DNA from: Robbsia betulipollinis
GTDB lineage: Bacteria > Pseudomonadota > Gammaproteobacteria > Burkholderiales > Burkholderiaceae
DNA length: 64,000 nucleotides
Direction: 5' to 3'
Assembly (NCBI RefSeq): GCF_026624755.1
Contig: NZ_JAPMXC010000003.1
Coordinates: 145,285 to 209,284, forward strand
A model generated the notes under the pieces. It did no database searches and had not been told where the DNA came from. It worked only from the letters and a program-made list of their open reading frames with translations. The translations under genes were made by a program, and so were the position numbers. Within the stretch, counting starts at the first letter, position 1, and each line of letters opens with the position of its first letter. Positions 53,304 through 61,675 of this stretch are shown in pieces.

Positions 53304-54085
53304 TGACGGCGCATCCGTCGCCGCCCGCGCCGGTATCCGCCGAGGCGCCAGAGGGCCTGCCGGGCGCGCGGGCGCCGGGCGCGGCCGCCGTTCCCGCGGA
53401 CGGCGAGATCCAGCACGTCACCGGGCATGGCGTGCGGGTGTGCGCGGGAACGTATCGCGATGGCCTGCGACACGGGCGGTTCACGCTGTATGGCGCGGAC
53501 GGACAATTGCTGCGGGCAGCCGACTATGAAAACGACGTGCAGCACGGGACGACGACGTCATACGTCGACGGGCGCATCGCCTGCATCCACCAGTACCGCC
53601 GTGGCGTGCTCGAGGGCGAGACGCTCTGCTACGCGGCATCGGGCGCGCCCAGCGCGCGCCTGCCGTATCACGACGGGCGACTGCACGGCAAGGCGCTGTT
53701 TTTTCAGGACGATCAACTGTTGCGCCGCGCGCATTACCGCGCGGGCCGGCTCGATGGCCCGTGCGAGGATTTCGACGCGTTCGGCCATCCCGTGCAAACC
53801 GCGCATTACCGCGATGGCGCGCTGCACGGATCCTTCATCCGCTACTGGCCGAATGGTAAAAAAATGGAGGAGCGCTGGTACCGGGCCGGGTGCGGCGTCG
53901 TCGCGACGCGCCGTTTCGATCCGCAGGGCCGTGAGATCCGCGGTGAAGCTGGCAATGGAGCTGGCAATGGAGCTGGCAACGGAGCTGGCAATGAGGCTGG
54001 CAGCGAAGCCGGCAGTGCCGCCGCCGCACCCCTGCCGCGCGCCGAAAAGTGGGTTCGTGGACTCGAAAAATGGGTGAGAGGCTGA
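53303..54085 (+). CDS. MORN-repeat/YwqK-family protein
   Basis: A 260-residue protein with a run of MORN/YwqK-like repeats: GTYRDGLRHGRFTLYGADG, DYENDVQHGTTTSYVDGR, YHDGRLHGKALFFQDDQ, HYRAGRLDGPCEDFDAFG, HYRDGALHGSFIRYWPNG. Residues about 215-240 are AGNG/AGSE repeats from a 12-bp unit. Genes of this type often sit after vgrG; annotation pipelines call them YwqK-family antitoxins, but an accessory or adaptor role is just as likely. No toxin gene is next to it. Coupled to vgrG and to the PAAR-like gene by TGATG overlaps. Confidence 0.8.
   Translation: MTAHPSPPAPVSAEAPEGLPGARAPGAAAVPADGEIQHVTGHGVRVCAGTYRDGLRHGRFTLYGADGQLLRAADYENDVQHGTTTSYVDGRIACIHQYRRGVLEGETLCYAASGAPSARLPYHDGRLHGKALFFQDDQLLRRAHYRAGRLDGPCEDFDAFGHPVQTAHYRDGALHGSFIRYWPNGKKMEERWYRAGCGVVATRRFDPQGREIRGEAGNGAGNGAGNGAGNEAGSEAGSAAAAPLPRAEKWVRGLEKWVRG
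53948..54019 (+). repeat. 12-bp tandem repeat in the YwqK-family gene
   Basis: Six 12-base units related to GCTGGCAATGGA. The first two are identical and the rest drift, giving AGNG AGNG AGNG AGNE AGSE AGSA. It forms the linker before the C-terminal RAEKWVRGLEKWVRG, itself a short duplicated peptide. Confidence 0.85.
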
Positions 54086-54471
54086 TGGCCATCGTCGCCA
54101 GCGCGGGCGCCCTGCTGCAATGTTCGTTCGGTCTGTCGCCGGCGCCGCTGAACGTGCTGCCCCTGCGGCGCGTGCTCGCCGGCGCGCCGGCCGCGACCGT
54201 GCTCGATCACCTGCCCTTCGCGAACATTCCGTCGTTTGGCGCATGCGCGTGCATGGCCAACCCGATGGTCGCCGCCGCGACCGCGGCGGCACTGGGCGTG
54301 TTGACGCCCGCGCCTTGCGTGCCGGTCACCGCGGCGCCCTGGCTGCCGGGGTCTCCGACGGTATTGATGGGAAACGTGCCCGCGCTGCAGACCACCTCCC
54401 AACTGCTGTGCCAGTGGGGAGGCGTGATCCGGATCGTGACGCCGGCGCAATTTACGACGATGGTTCCTTGA
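54085..54471 (+). CDS. PAAR-like protein, DUF4280 family
   Basis: A 128-residue protein starting MAIVASAGALLQCSFG, with NIPSFGACACMANPMVAAATA and PWLPGSPTVLMGNVPALQTTSQLLCQWGG. These Cys/Gly/Pro-rich blocks define DUF4280, a PAAR-like fold thought to cap the VgrG spike. It starts by overlap with the YwqK-family stop and has no fused toxin domain. Confidence 0.85.
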   Translation: MAIVASAGALLQCSFGLSPAPLNVLPLRRVLAGAPAATVLDHLPFANIPSFGACACMANPMVAAATAAALGVLTPAPCVPVTAAPWLPGSPTVLMGNVPALQTTSQLLCQWGGVIRIVTPAQFTTMVP

Positions 54472-54482
54472 CAAGGGGTGAC

Positions 54483-54701
54483 ATGGCCACGGTTTTCACG
54501 ATGACCGCCCGGATGTGCACGATCGCCGCGGTGTGTGTCGCACTGCTGGGTGTGTTGCTGTTCCTGATCGGCATGCAGGTCGGTCAACGGCTGGATGCGC
54601 GCGTGACGGTGCCGGCCGATCATGCCGCCGCCGGGGATGGCGCGACGGTGCCGGCGGCGGCGGTCGCGACGCCGGCAGGCATGGGAGCGGGCGAACGATG
54701 A
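54483..54701 (+). CDS. Small T6SS-linked membrane protein, unknown
   Basis: A 72-residue protein with one strong hydrophobic helix (TIAAVCVALLGVLLFLIGMQVG) and an Ala/Gly/Val-rich tail. GGGGTGAC precedes the ATG. Its stop overlaps the tssJ start (ATGA), so translation is coupled with tssJ. I do not recognise the family. A small inner-membrane helper of the TssJLM complex is possible, or it could be a degenerate leftover. Confidence 0.6.
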   Translation: MATVFTMTARMCTIAAVCVALLGVLLFLIGMQVGQRLDARVTVPADHAAAGDGATVPAAAVATPAGMGAGER

Positions 54702-55213
54702 CGGCAGCAACCGGGGCGGGCCGCGCGCGGCCCGCGAAAGGCGCGTTGCGCTGGTGTCTGGTCGCGGGCGCGTTATGCCTGCCGCTGTGCCTCCTGCACG
54801 GCTGCGCGTCGCCCGGACCGAAGCGCGTGAAAGCGAACTGGCGGGAGGTGACGCTGATCGCGGCGGCCGATGCGAACCGCAACAGTCCCGTTGCCGTGGA
54901 CCTGGTGTTGGTCAGCGACGCGAAGGCGCTCGACGGAATCATGACCCTGAGCGCGGCGCAGTGGTTCGCGACCCGTGGCGATCTGCTCGCCACGTTTCCG
55001 GACGGCATTCGGTGCAGGGGCTGGGAGATCGTCCCCGGTCAGACCATCACGTCGGTCGAGCGCGTTCTGCCGTCCGGCAAGCGGATCGTCGCGGCGCTGG
55101 TCTTCGCGCGGTACGAATCCGCGGGCGCGCACCGTGCCCGCCTCGACCGCTACGACGGCCGCCTGGTCCTGACCTTTCAGGAAGAAACCTTCACGGTCCT
55201 GGTCACGAAATGA
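54698..55213 (+). CDS. tssJ: T6SS outer membrane lipoprotein TssJ
   Basis: A 171-residue lipoprotein. A signal sequence ends in a lipobox LLHGC at about residue 36, followed by KANWREVTLIAAADANRNSPVAVDLVLV, which matches the TssJ transthyretin-like strand pattern and the NRNSPV loop, and then LVLTFQEETFTVLV. It anchors TssM to the outer membrane. The divergent sequence and the twin-Arg-free signal make this less certain than the other core genes; position before tssK-L-M supports it. Confidence 0.82.
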   Translation: MTAATGAGRARPAKGALRWCLVAGALCLPLCLLHGCASPGPKRVKANWREVTLIAAADANRNSPVAVDLVLVSDAKALDGIMTLSAAQWFATRGDLLATFPDGIRCRGWEIVPGQTITSVERVLPSGKRIVAALVFARYESAGAHRARLDRYDGRLVLTFQEETFTVLVTK

Positions 55214-55223
55214 AAAACGTCTA

Positions 55224-56573
55224 ATGAAAAACGTCTTGCCGATGAACAATCGCATCGAACCGGTCACCGAGCGGGTGGAATGGCACGAAGGGATGCTGCT
55301 GTCGCCGCAGCATCTGCAGCAGTTGTCCGCGCGGCTCGATTCGCTGACCGCATGGCAAGTCCTGGCCGCCGCGCCATTCAGTTGGGGCGTGCGCCTGCTG
55401 CGGATCGACCCCGGCCTGTTGCCGTCGGGCAGGCTGTGCGTGATGGCGCTGGACGCCATCCTGCCCGACGGGGCGCTTGCGTGCCATGACGCGGAAAACC
55501 CCCTGCACCTGCCGCTCGAGATCGCATTGCCCGGCGAGGCCGAGCGCCTGGGACGCGATGTCTTCGACATTCACCTGAGCGTGCCGGTGGCCTCCACGAT
55601 GCGCTACAAGCGCGCGATCCGCCGTTTTCGCTCGGTGGCGGATGCGTTTGTCGAGGACGAGGTATCGAACGCGCCCGCCATCGAGATGCCGCGGCAATTG
55701 CTCAACCTGCAGCTCATGGCCGGCGAACCGCCGCCCGCGACGCACGCCTGTCTGCGCCTGTGCACGGTGCGGCGCGAGAACGCGGTGTTCCAGCTGGATC
55801 CGCGCCTTCCGCCGTTGCTGGAGGTGGGGCGGGACGGCGAATTGTGGCGGCGCATCGCCGCGACGCTGGCGTCGATTCGCAGCAAGGCCGCGTTCGTCGC
55901 CAAGCAAACGGGCAGCCCGTCGTCGCGGATCGACGAGCGGCTGCTGCAACTGGAACTCAAGGAGCGGTTGCATAGCCTGCTGGCCGGTCTGCCGCTGGTC
56001 GAAGCCGTGCTGCGCACGCCTCATCTTCATCCGTTGAACCTGTACTGGGCGCTGGCGTCGATGCTGGGTTCCGTCAGTCTGGCGAAACCGGGCGCGATGC
56101 CGCCCGTGCTCGGCGATTACGACCATGCCGAGCCCTCGGCCATGCTGCTGCCGCTGCTTGACGAGATCGACGCGCTGACGCTGGAGCTCTGCCAGCAGTT
56201 CCGCGAGCGCAAGTTCGAATTGCGCAGCGGCGCGTTCGAGATCCAGGTGCCGCCCGAGGCGCTCGAATCGCGCCTGTACGTCGGCCTGCGCGGTCAGACG
56301 GAAAAGGACCTGGAAGCCTGGATGAAGGGCGCGATCGTGGGTCCGGCATCCACCTACGCTTCCTTGAAGCAACGCCGCGTGCTGGGCGCGGCGCGGCGCG
56401 GTGTCGAGCGGGTGGAGGGCCTCGCGGTCCGTTCGGGCGCGGGCTATCTGCTGTTCGAACTGGATTGCGCCGGCGGCATGGTGGTGGGGGGCGAGACGCT
56501 CGTCATCAGTCATGTCAACGAAAGCCCGGGCGTCGAACGGCCTCGGGAAATCGTCCTGTTCACGCGGGTCTGA
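55224..56573 (+). CDS. tssK: T6SS baseplate-membrane connector TssK
   Basis: A 449-residue TssK (DUF876) protein. It starts MKNVLPMNNRIEPVTERVEWHEGMLLSPQHLQQ; the RVEWHEGMLLSPQHLQ block is the family signature. Trimers link the baseplate to TssL/TssM. tssL begins 80 bases later. Confidence 0.95.
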   Translation: MKNVLPMNNRIEPVTERVEWHEGMLLSPQHLQQLSARLDSLTAWQVLAAAPFSWGVRLLRIDPGLLPSGRLCVMALDAILPDGALACHDAENPLHLPLEIALPGEAERLGRDVFDIHLSVPVASTMRYKRAIRRFRSVADAFVEDEVSNAPAIEMPRQLLNLQLMAGEPPPATHACLRLCTVRRENAVFQLDPRLPPLLEVGRDGELWRRIAATLASIRSKAAFVAKQTGSPSSRIDERLLQLELKERLHSLLAGLPLVEAVLRTPHLHPLNLYWALASMLGSVSLAKPGAMPPVLGDYDHAEPSAMLLPLLDEIDALTLELCQQFRERKFELRSGAFEIQVPPEALESRLYVGLRGQTEKDLEAWMKGAIVGPASTYASLKQRRVLGAARRGVERVEGLAVRSGAGYLLFELDCAGGMVVGGETLVISHVNESPGVERPREIVLFTRV

Positions 56574-56653
56574 GGCGGTCCCTCCGATGTTCCCCACTTC
56601 GCGCGATATCCCCGCGCGAGTCCACTTCTCGATTCCGATGCTTATCGATACCC

Positions 56654-57382
56654 ATGGATGACGATCTTCTGACCAAGCAGTTCAGCGCGTTCGTGGACGA
56701 AGTCGTCAATGCGCCCATGCGGCTCGCCGAGTCCCTGGAGACCGGCGCCGACGAGGCGGCGCGCGCGCTCAGCGAGCGGCTGCAACGCCTCATGGAATTC
56801 CAGGACGCGCATATCGAGCGGGAGGTCACCCGTTTCGAGATCGACAACGTCGCCGACGCGCGTTATCTCAAGGCCGCGCTGGCGGACGAGATTCTGTTGA
56901 CCCGTCCCTGGGCAGGCCGCGAATCCTGGACCCGACACCTGCTCGAGTCCGCGGTTTTCCAGACGCACGTGGCCGGCGAAGCCGTGTTCGAGCGCATTGA
57001 TCGGCTGCTGGCGGACCGGGACCCGTCGCGCCGCCGGCTCGCCCGCCTGTATCTGTTCGCGCTCGCGATGGGCTTCGAGGGGCGGTACCGCGGCGGTGCG
57101 GACCTCGCGCGGCTCGAAAGCTATCGGCTCGCGCTGTTCCAGTTCGCCTATCGCCGGCCTCCCGATCCCGGCGGCCAGGGGCGCGTGCTCGACGAGGCCC
57201 CGTACAAACAGACCCTGTCGCATCTGGCGCCCCGCAGGAACGCCGCCCTCAGCCGGTGGTGGGTGGGGGCCGCGCTGGCGGCGGCGGGATTGCTGGTGGC
57301 GTCCGAGATTCTCTGGCTCTCGACGACCTGGCCGATTCGCGAGGGACTGCGCAGCGTCGGCGAAGGGACCGTGGTTCGATGA
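56654..57382 (+). CDS. tssL: T6SS membrane protein TssL (DotU-like)
   Basis: A 242-residue protein with a cytoplasmic helical DotU domain (KAALADEILLTRPWAGRESW, LARLYLFALAMGFEGRYR) and one C-terminal membrane helix (WWVGAALAAAGLLVASEILWL). It lacks the peptidoglycan-binding extension of long TssL proteins. The start ATG at 56654 gives MDDDLLTKQF; the upstream frame has no homology. Works with TssM and TssJ. Confidence 0.92.
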   Translation: MDDDLLTKQFSAFVDEVVNAPMRLAESLETGADEAARALSERLQRLMEFQDAHIEREVTRFEIDNVADARYLKAALADEILLTRPWAGRESWTRHLLESAVFQTHVAGEAVFERIDRLLADRDPSRRRLARLYLFALAMGFEGRYRGGADLARLESYRLALFQFAYRRPPDPGGQGRVLDEAPYKQTLSHLAPRRNAALSRWWVGAALAAAGLLVASEILWLSTTWPIREGLRSVGEGTVVR

Positions 57383-57421
57383 AAAACGCGCGCTGGACGT
57401 CTACCCGGAATCGCGAAACGC

Positions 57422-60400
57422 ATGAATGAAAACCTCTTGCTGTTGCTGAGCGTCGTGCTGGCGCTGGTGCTCGTCGCCGCGCTCGCGGTGACGCTCTACT
57501 TCGCGGCGCGGGGCGCGAGGGATGCGCGCCGCCCGCCATCGCCGCTGGCGCGCTGGCGTCATGATTCCCTGCGTCAGTCGTTTCGACGCGCGACGCGGCT
57601 GATCGAAGCGAATATCGCGTCGCGCGGCGAGCGCTATCGGGTGCCGTGGGTGCTGGTGCTCAACGAGTCGGCCCGGGATCGGAGCCTGCCGTTGCCGGCG
57701 GCGGGCATCGCCGCGGTGTTGAGCGAATCCACTGCGGCGCCGAGCGCGGTGCAGGGCGTGGACTGGCAATTCTTCGGCAGCGGCGTGGTGATCGATCTGC
57801 GTGCGGCATTTCTCGGCCTGTCGGACGGGACCGTCGACGCGGAAAAACCCTGGGAGGAATTTCTCGGTCTGTGCCATCGTTATCGTCCGCAGCGCCCGTT
57901 CGATGCGCTGGTGATCACGCTGCCGGCGCCGCTTCTGCTCGATCCGTCGGCCGAATCCCGCCTTGAACTCACGCAGCGCGCGGCGCGTGCCCACCGGCGC
58001 CTGTGGCTCGCGCAAAACCGGTTCGCGATGCGCTTCGCCACGTACGTGGTCGTGACCGATTGCGAGCGGGTGGCCGGATTCCAGGCGTTTTCCCGGAATG
58101 TGCCGGAAGACATGCGTGGCGGCATGCTCGGCTGGTCGTCGCCGTTCGACCCCTCGATCAACTATCAATCGGAATGGGTCGGGGCGGCGCTGGCCGCGAT
58201 CCTGCAGACGGTGTCGGACACCAACGCGGAACGGTTCGCGCTGGGAACGGGGGGCGAGGATGCCGCCGCGCTGCTGACGCTGCCGGCCCGCCTCGACGCG
58301 ATGCGCGAGCAGATGCAGTTCTTCGTCGACGAATTGATGCGGCCCAGCGGTTATCACGAACCGTTTTTGCTGCGCGGCATCTACCTGACGGGCGACAACG
58401 CCGAGTCGTTCCATCTGCCGCTGTCGGACGAAGGTCCAGGTCTGGATTCCCGCTCCGGCTTTCCCGCCGCGGACCGGACGGCGCACCGGGACCGCGAACC
58501 GGACGAGGACATTCCCGCCGTCCCGGGCGACGGCGAACCGGCGTTTTTCGACATCCCGGTACGTGCCGCGGCGTCGGATGAAGAACTGCTGGGCAGCGCC
58601 CCCACGCCCCGGCCGGTCTTCCTGCGCGATCTGTTCGAGCGAAAGATCTTTCTCGAATACGGGCTGACGCAGCCTTCCCGCACGCAGCGGCTCAGGCGGC
58701 CGCTGGTGCGCAGCACGGTGCGCGGCGCGACGGTCGTCCTGCTGGGCGGGTGGGCCGTCGCGCTGGTTTTCGCTACCCGACAGAATGCCGAACGCAGCCG
58801 CGAGTGGGCGCAGGCGCTCACGCAACTGGCGCACGACGAACTCACCCAGCGCACTGCCGCGAAACAGGGCCGGCGGATGGACCCGGCATGGCACCGCGCG
58901 AAGCTGGTGGACCTGCTGCGCATGAATGCCACGCTCGGACCGTCGTGGGTGACCACGGTGTCGATGCCGGGGTCCTGGGAGGTTTTCGACCGGCTGGAAT
59001 CGCGTCTTCGCGAACGCCTGCAGCGCGTGTTCGAGAGTATCGCCGCGCCGGCCCTGCACCGCGAACTGATGGCGCGCGTGGCACGACTGACCGGTGGCGA
59101 CACCGAGCCTGGCACGGGCGACATCCTGCCGGGCGGCGAGTGCAAGTCGCCCATGCCGCCGCGGGAGGCGACGGGCGCGAACGCCGGTCTGGCGATAGCG
59201 GCGCAGCCGGAAATGCTCGCCCTGCAGGCCTACGTCGCCGAACTCGATCAACTGGAACAGGCGTTTTCCGCATTGCGGCGGCTGCAGGACAGGGTCAGCG
59301 CGACCGTGGACGATCTCCATTTTCTGATCGGTTACGCATTCGACGTCGATTTGCACAACGATCTGTCGGAAAGCCTGGCGTTCTTCCATGGGCGTGCGAA
59401 CGGCGCCGACCTCGTGGCCGGCGTCGACACGCCCGCCGTGCGGCAGTCGCTGCGCTGCGCGTTCAACAGGGGCGAAAAGCACCTGGCCGAGCGTCTTTTC
59501 AAGAACAACCCGCTGTACGAGGCGGAACGTCGTCTGGCCGGTGGGTTGCAGGCGTTGCGCATGGGCGATGCGGCGAGCGTCACCGATGTCTATCGGACGA
59601 TCTTCGATGCCATCGAAACCGAGCGCCATCTCGTCTCCACCAATGCCGGCGCCTGGATGCTGCCGGACGGACCGGGATTCGGCCCGGCGTACGAACGGCT
59701 GCTCGCGCGCGTCGCCCGCAATCCCCTGCTCGGACAAGCTGCCGCGGACCGCCTGCGCAATGACATGGATTTCGCGTTACAGGCCGCGCGCAGCGCCTTT
59801 TTCGAACACTTCGCGGGGCAGGGCGGCGCCATGGCGTGGGATGAAAAAGCCGATACGTTCGTGTTGTCCACCGCGCGGACCGCGTTGCGCGACCTGCTGG
59901 CGCAGTTGCTCGACCCGACGCTGCTCGCGCCGCGCAAGGTGCGGACGGTGCCCGCGCCGGCGCGGGGCGAAGTCCTGGTCTGGAACGCCGGGCAACTGGA
60001 CCATGCGCTTGCCCTCCGGGACATCCGTAAGCGCTTCCTGGACGGGGCGCTGGCGCAAATCCCGCCCGGCGCCGGCGATGCCCTCGAGACGGGCGTCGAC
60101 GCGCAGTTCTCGGCCCTGATCGAGGATCGGACGATGGCCGCGGCAGGCATGGGCGTGCCGGCGGCGAATGCCGACCCCGCGGCCTTTCTCGCCGCCGGCG
60201 CGCGGCTCAATCAAATCGCCGCGGCGCTCGATGAATGGAATGGCCGGGAGCAGGCGAGCGCGTTGCGACGCCGGGTGTCCGCCGATGCCATCGAGCATCT
60301 GCGCGCGGTGGATGCGGCGCTGGCGCGGTCGGATCTCTATGGGGTCGCCGATACGCCGACGCCGTCCGCGCGCGGCGGCGAACCGCTCCTGACGCGTGCG

Positions 60401-61675
60401 CTCGGCATCCGCGACCCGGCGGCGGTGAACGTCTACGTGCAGCGGCAGGCGGCGCGGGTGCAGGCCCTGGGACAGCGCGCGGCGGTTTTCCTGCCGTTCG
60501 TTTCGCCCGAGGACGCCGATATGCCGGTGGTGCGGCGCTGGGCGGCGATCGATGCCGATCTGACGCGTTACAAGCTGAGCAGTCCGAACAGCACCTTGTT
60601 CGCGCTTGAACAATTCGTGGTGTCGCTGGGCCCGGCGCAGGCAGGCGAGCGGTGCATCGAAAAACTTGCCGCGTCGCCGCCCGCGGTCGGCGACGATTAT
60701 TTCGCCGGCATTCACCGGCGGCTGCACCGGCAACTGGCGGCGTCGTGCAAGGCCCTGCACGGCGTGGCCGCGAAACAGGCGTGGCAGTCCTTCGCCGCGA
60801 TGTTCGATCGCGATCTGGCGGGGCAGTCGCCGTTCGCGCGGCCGAACGCCGCGCCGCGCGGCCCGACCGATCGCGGCCCGACCGATCGCGGCCCGACCGA
60901 TCGCGGCCCGACCGATCGCGGCCCGACCGATCGCGGCCCGACCGATCGCGGCCCGACCGATCGCGGCCCGACCGATTACCGGGTGGTTGGCGAGGCGTTG
61001 CGGCAATTCGAGGCCCTGTCGCGCGCGCTGGGCGTGCGGCCGGACGGCAGCCTGCCGGCCACCGGCGGCGGGCGGGACGTGGACCGGTTCGTGACGCAAT
61101 TCGCCGGCGTGGCCCGGCTGCTCGCACCTTTGTATCCGGACAGCGACGACGTATCGGCGGGGTATGACGTCAACGTCGATTTTCGCGTCAACCGGCGCGC
61201 GGAAATCGGCGGTAACCAGATCATCGGCTGGTCGCTGCGCTCGGGTTCGCAAACCGTGGAGAGCGGCGCCACGCCGCGTGCGGTGCGCTGGCAGCCCGGC
61301 ATGCCCGTCGTGCTTGCGCTGCGCCTGGCAAAGGACGCGCCACAGACCGCCGCCGGCGACGCCGGTCGAAAGCACTACGCGACGGATGGGCGCATGGTGT
61401 CTTTCCGCTTTTCCGATCCCTGGGCATTGTTGACGTTCATTGCCGCGCATCGGGTTCCGCAGGCCGACGCCGCCGGCGGTCAACGGACGATCTTGCTGAA
61501 ATTCGATTTCCCGCTGGCGTCGCCGTCGGCGAATGGCGCGCCTCGCGAGGACGCCTTCGCGAGGGTATTCATCCGTGTGTCGCTGTCGCCCGCGGGGAAG
61601 AAGTCGCTGCTGCGTTGGCCGGGCCCATTCCCGAGCGCCGCGGTCCCATGGAAAAATGAGAGGGTTGTCAGGTGA
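57422..61675 (+). CDS. tssM: T6SS membrane complex protein TssM (IcmF)
   Basis: A 1417-residue IcmF/VasK protein. The N-terminus has a membrane helix (LLLLLSVVLALVLVAALAVTLYF), and another follows near residue 440. The cytoplasmic domain keeps IcmF-like sequence (PWVLVLNESARDRSLPL) where active forms have a Walker A; here GxxGxGKT is missing. The large C-terminal part is periplasmic. A GPTDR repeat (eight units) lies near residue 1150. It bridges both membranes with TssJ and TssL. The stop overlaps the tssA GTG start. Confidence 0.92.
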   Translation: MNENLLLLLSVVLALVLVAALAVTLYFAARGARDARRPPSPLARWRHDSLRQSFRRATRLIEANIASRGERYRVPWVLVLNESARDRSLPLPAAGIAAVLSESTAAPSAVQGVDWQFFGSGVVIDLRAAFLGLSDGTVDAEKPWEEFLGLCHRYRPQRPFDALVITLPAPLLLDPSAESRLELTQRAARAHRRLWLAQNRFAMRFATYVVVTDCERVAGFQAFSRNVPEDMRGGMLGWSSPFDPSINYQSEWVGAALAAILQTVSDTNAERFALGTGGEDAAALLTLPARLDAMREQMQFFVDELMRPSGYHEPFLLRGIYLTGDNAESFHLPLSDEGPGLDSRSGFPAADRTAHRDREPDEDIPAVPGDGEPAFFDIPVRAAASDEELLGSAPTPRPVFLRDLFERKIFLEYGLTQPSRTQRLRRPLVRSTVRGATVVLLGGWAVALVFATRQNAERSREWAQALTQLAHDELTQRTAAKQGRRMDPAWHRAKLVDLLRMNATLGPSWVTTVSMPGSWEVFDRLESRLRERLQRVFESIAAPALHRELMARVARLTGGDTEPGTGDILPGGECKSPMPPREATGANAGLAIAAQPEMLALQAYVAELDQLEQAFSALRRLQDRVSATVDDLHFLIGYAFDVDLHNDLSESLAFFHGRANGADLVAGVDTPAVRQSLRCAFNRGEKHLAERLFKNNPLYEAERRLAGGLQALRMGDAASVTDVYRTIFDAIETERHLVSTNAGAWMLPDGPGFGPAYERLLARVARNPLLGQAAADRLRNDMDFALQAARSAFFEHFAGQGGAMAWDEKADTFVLSTARTALRDLLAQLLDPTLLAPRKVRTVPAPARGEVLVWNAGQLDHALALRDIRKRFLDGALAQIPPGAGDALETGVDAQFSALIEDRTMAAAGMGVPAANADPAAFLAAGARLNQIAAALDEWNGREQASALRRRVSADAIEHLRAVDAALARSDLYGVADTPTPSARGGEPLLTRALGIRDPAAVNVYVQRQAARVQALGQRAAVFLPFVSPEDADMPVVRRWAAIDADLTRYKLSSPNSTLFALEQFVVSLGPAQAGERCIEKLAASPPAVGDDYFAGIHRRLHRQLAASCKALHGVAAKQAWQSFAAMFDRDLAGQSPFARPNAAPRGPTDRGPTDRGPTDRGPTDRGPTDRGPTDRGPTDRGPTDYRVVGEALRQFEALSRALGVRPDGSLPATGGGRDVDRFVTQFAGVARLLAPLYPDSDDVSAGYDVNVDFRVNRRAEIGGNQIIGWSLRSGSQTVESGATPRAVRWQPGMPVVLALRLAKDAPQTAAGDAGRKHYATDGRMVSFRFSDPWALLTFIAAHRVPQADAAGGQRTILLKFDFPLASPSANGAPREDAFARVFIRVSLSPAGKKSLLRWPGPFPSAAVPWKNERVVR
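60860..60979 (+). repeat. 15-bp tandem repeat in tssM, eight units
   Basis: GGCCCGACCGATCGC is repeated seven times exactly with an eighth ending in GATTAC, coding GPTDR seven times and GPTDY in the periplasmic part of TssM. The perfect identity suggests recent expansion or ongoing copy-number change. Confidence 0.97.

Noticed and set aside
60860..60979. Possible CRISPR array (regular short repeat)
   Set aside because: Units are 15 bp, contiguous with no spacers, and in frame inside tssM; no cas genes are near.
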